Shown here: positions 4,374-5,496 of the stretch, piece after piece
Position numbering within the stretch: position 1 is the stretch's first letter
Layout: every line of letters starts with the position of its first letter
NCBI GenBank assembly: GCA_900548935.1
Contig: URMR01000126.1
Span: 1 to 5,496 of the forward strand
Reading direction: 5' to 3'
DNA: 5,496 nucleotides
Source of the DNA: an uncultured Collinsella sp.
GTDB taxonomy: Bacteria; Actinomycetota; Coriobacteriia; Coriobacteriales; Coriobacteriaceae
Made by a program: the position numbers and the translations under genes
Notes under the pieces: model-generated
What the model saw: only the letters and a program-made list of their open reading frames with translations
Told to the model about the DNA's origin: nothing
Database searches by the model: none

Positions 4374-5496
4374 ATGGCAGAATCTCGTGCGGAGCGTAAG
4401 GCTCGTCGTGCTTTGATCGAAGCAGCTGAGGGGTCGGAAGAGAAATCTTCTACGAAATCCAAGTCTTCTAAAGCTGCAAAAAGCAAGTCGGCTAAGGGCA
4501 AGGCTAAGGCCAAGCGTTCTGACTCTCGTCGAGGCGGGGATAAAGCGCCTCAGACTCGTTCCAAGCGCCCGCATAAAGATCCGGTTTCGTCTGCGCGTAA
4601 GGCTGCGGACCCCAAGTCTCCCTGTTCGATCATGAAATCTTGTGGTGGGTGCACGGCGCTCAATCGTCCTTATAAAAAGCAGTTGGCGACCAAGCAGGCT
4701 GCCATGGAGGAGCTGTTTGCTGGGCTCTGTGAGCGCGAGGGTATTAGCGTCGACCCCATTCGCGGTATGGGCGTCATCCTGGGCGACCCGGGCAAATATC
4801 CTGCGCCGCGCGGTTTTCGCCATAAGGCCGCCACTCCCTTCGCCCCCGGCAAAGAGGGCGCTGTCCGCTGCGGCTTTTTTGAACGTGGCACGCACAGAAT
4901 CGTTGCTGTTCCCGAATGCCCCGTCGAGGCACCGGGCGCCCGACAGATTCTTAACGGCATCGCGCGTGAGGCTGAGCGCCTGCGCATTCCTGCCTTTAAC
5001 GAAGACAAGCATCTGGGGCTGCTTCGCTATGCCGTCGTTCGCTGCGGCTGGCGCACCGACCAGATTATGGTTACGCTCGTGACCGCCCAGCGTGACTTAC
5101 CGCATGCACAGGAGTTCTTTGAGGCCGTCGCGGCGCTCGATCCGCATATCGTCACCGTTGCCCAAAATATCAATGGACGTCCCGGTAACGCCATCTTGGG
5201 TGAGGAGACTCGTATCGTCTATGGCGCCGAATGCATGCGCGACCAGCTGCTCGGCTGCGAATTCGACATCTCCCCCACCGCGTTTTATCAGACCAACCCG
5301 CAACAGACCGAGCTGCTCTATCAGCTCGCTATCGACGGCATGGATTTGCACCAGGGCGATGTGCTCATGGATGCCTACTGTGGCAGCGGTACCATCGGTC
5401 TTTGCGCAGCTAAAGATGCCCAGAACAAGGGTATCGGCATTATGCTGCTCGGCGTGGAGCGCAACCCGGCGGGCATTGCCGACGCACGTCGCAATG
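4374..5496 (+). CDS. rlmD: 23S rRNA (uracil-C5)-methyltransferase, RlmD/RumA/TrmA family, 5' part
   Basis: This is an open frame of 374 codons from ATG 4374 to the window end; the C-terminus is missing. It would transfer a methyl group from SAM to C5 of a uridine in 23S rRNA. The family's [4Fe-4S] ligand pattern is visible: C84-x5-C90-x2-C93, with C182 as the fourth (in VPECPVE). GFRHKA (147-152) corresponds to the YRNK strand of relatives. FYQTNPQQTE (304-313) is the conserved region before the SAM domain, and DAYCGSGTIGL (333-343) is SAM motif I; VERNPAGI (361-368) follows as motif II. The catalytic cysteine and DPPR motif would be downstream. Residues 1-80 are a Lys/Ser/Ala/Arg-rich, probably disordered basic tail, and I see no TRAM domain. 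The first 80 codons favour T-ending TCT, GCT and CGT more than the core does. Target position (RlmD, RlmC/RlmCD or TrmA type) is not certain. Confidence 0.9.
   Translation, partial: MAESRAERKARRALIEAAEGSEEKSSTKSKSSKAAKSKSAKGKAKAKRSDSRRGGDKAPQTRSKRPHKDPVSSARKAADPKSPCSIMKSCGGCTALNRPYKKQLATKQAAMEELFAGLCEREGISVDPIRGMGVILGDPGKYPAPRGFRHKAATPFAPGKEGAVRCGFFERGTHRIVAVPECPVEAPGARQILNGIAREAERLRIPAFNEDKHLGLLRYAVVRCGWRTDQIMVTLVTAQRDLPHAQEFFEAVAALDPHIVTVAQNINGRPGNAILGEETRIVYGAECMRDQLLGCEFDISPTAFYQTNPQQTELLYQLAIDGMDLHQGDVLMDAYCGSGTIGLCAAKDAQNKGIGIMLLGVERNPAGIADARRN

Noticed and set aside
4287..5012. A 241-codon minus-strand open frame over the rlmD start
   Set aside because: It is antisense to the Fe-S methyltransferase, whose cysteine and SAM motifs are explicit. 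Its translation is Arg-rich and unlike a known family.

Overview
The window looks like chromosomal DNA from a Gram-positive, moderately GC-rich actinobacterium. A Coriobacteriia member (Collinsella or a relative) is my best guess, from codon choice, the protein sequences and the signal peptide type. This is inference: there is no rRNA or other taxonomic marker here.

Layout. The left three quarters are read on the minus strand and the right quarter on the plus strand. From the divergent centre leftwards, a three-gene operon encodes a complete polar amino-acid ABC importer: a lipoprotein substrate-binding protein (3939-3079), a permease (3079-2426) and an ATPase (2433-1669). The genes touch or overlap (shared-base TAATG junction, then an 8-nt overlap). 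A sigma-70-like promoter precedes the operon (about 3996-4024) and a rho-independent terminator closes it (1605-1647). Next, on the same strand, lies a separate gene for an EF-G-like translational GTPase (1371 to beyond base 1). It has its own strong Shine-Dalgarno and a leader/promoter region of about 220 bases. Only its first 457 residues are in the window. Its P-loop is intact, but the G3, G4 and G5 nucleotide-binding motifs are all altered.

The divergent intergenic region (3940-4373) contains no convincing gene but is full of structure. It holds a three-copy CTTTAC/GTAAAG motif over the importer promoter, two direct copies of a 27-base repeat 92 bases apart, and a perfect 35-base inverted repeat enclosing a second GC-rich hairpin (4129-4267). 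A smaller 8-base inverted repeat lies just before the right-hand gene. The large palindrome and the direct repeats look like a small non-coding repeat element; no terminator is expected between two divergent genes.

On the right, the plus strand carries the first 374 residues of an iron-sulfur, SAM-dependent uracil-C5 RNA methyltransferase of the RlmD/RumA/TrmA family (4374 to beyond 5496). It has an unusual Lys/Ser/Ala-rich N-terminal tail of about 80 residues where a TRAM domain is often found.

The three units are not obviously one pathway: amino-acid uptake, a translation-factor paralogue and rRNA/tRNA modification. The best second looks are the palindromic repeat element and the degenerate EF-G-like GTPase. 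I found no CRISPR array, tRNA, rRNA, phage gene or transposase.
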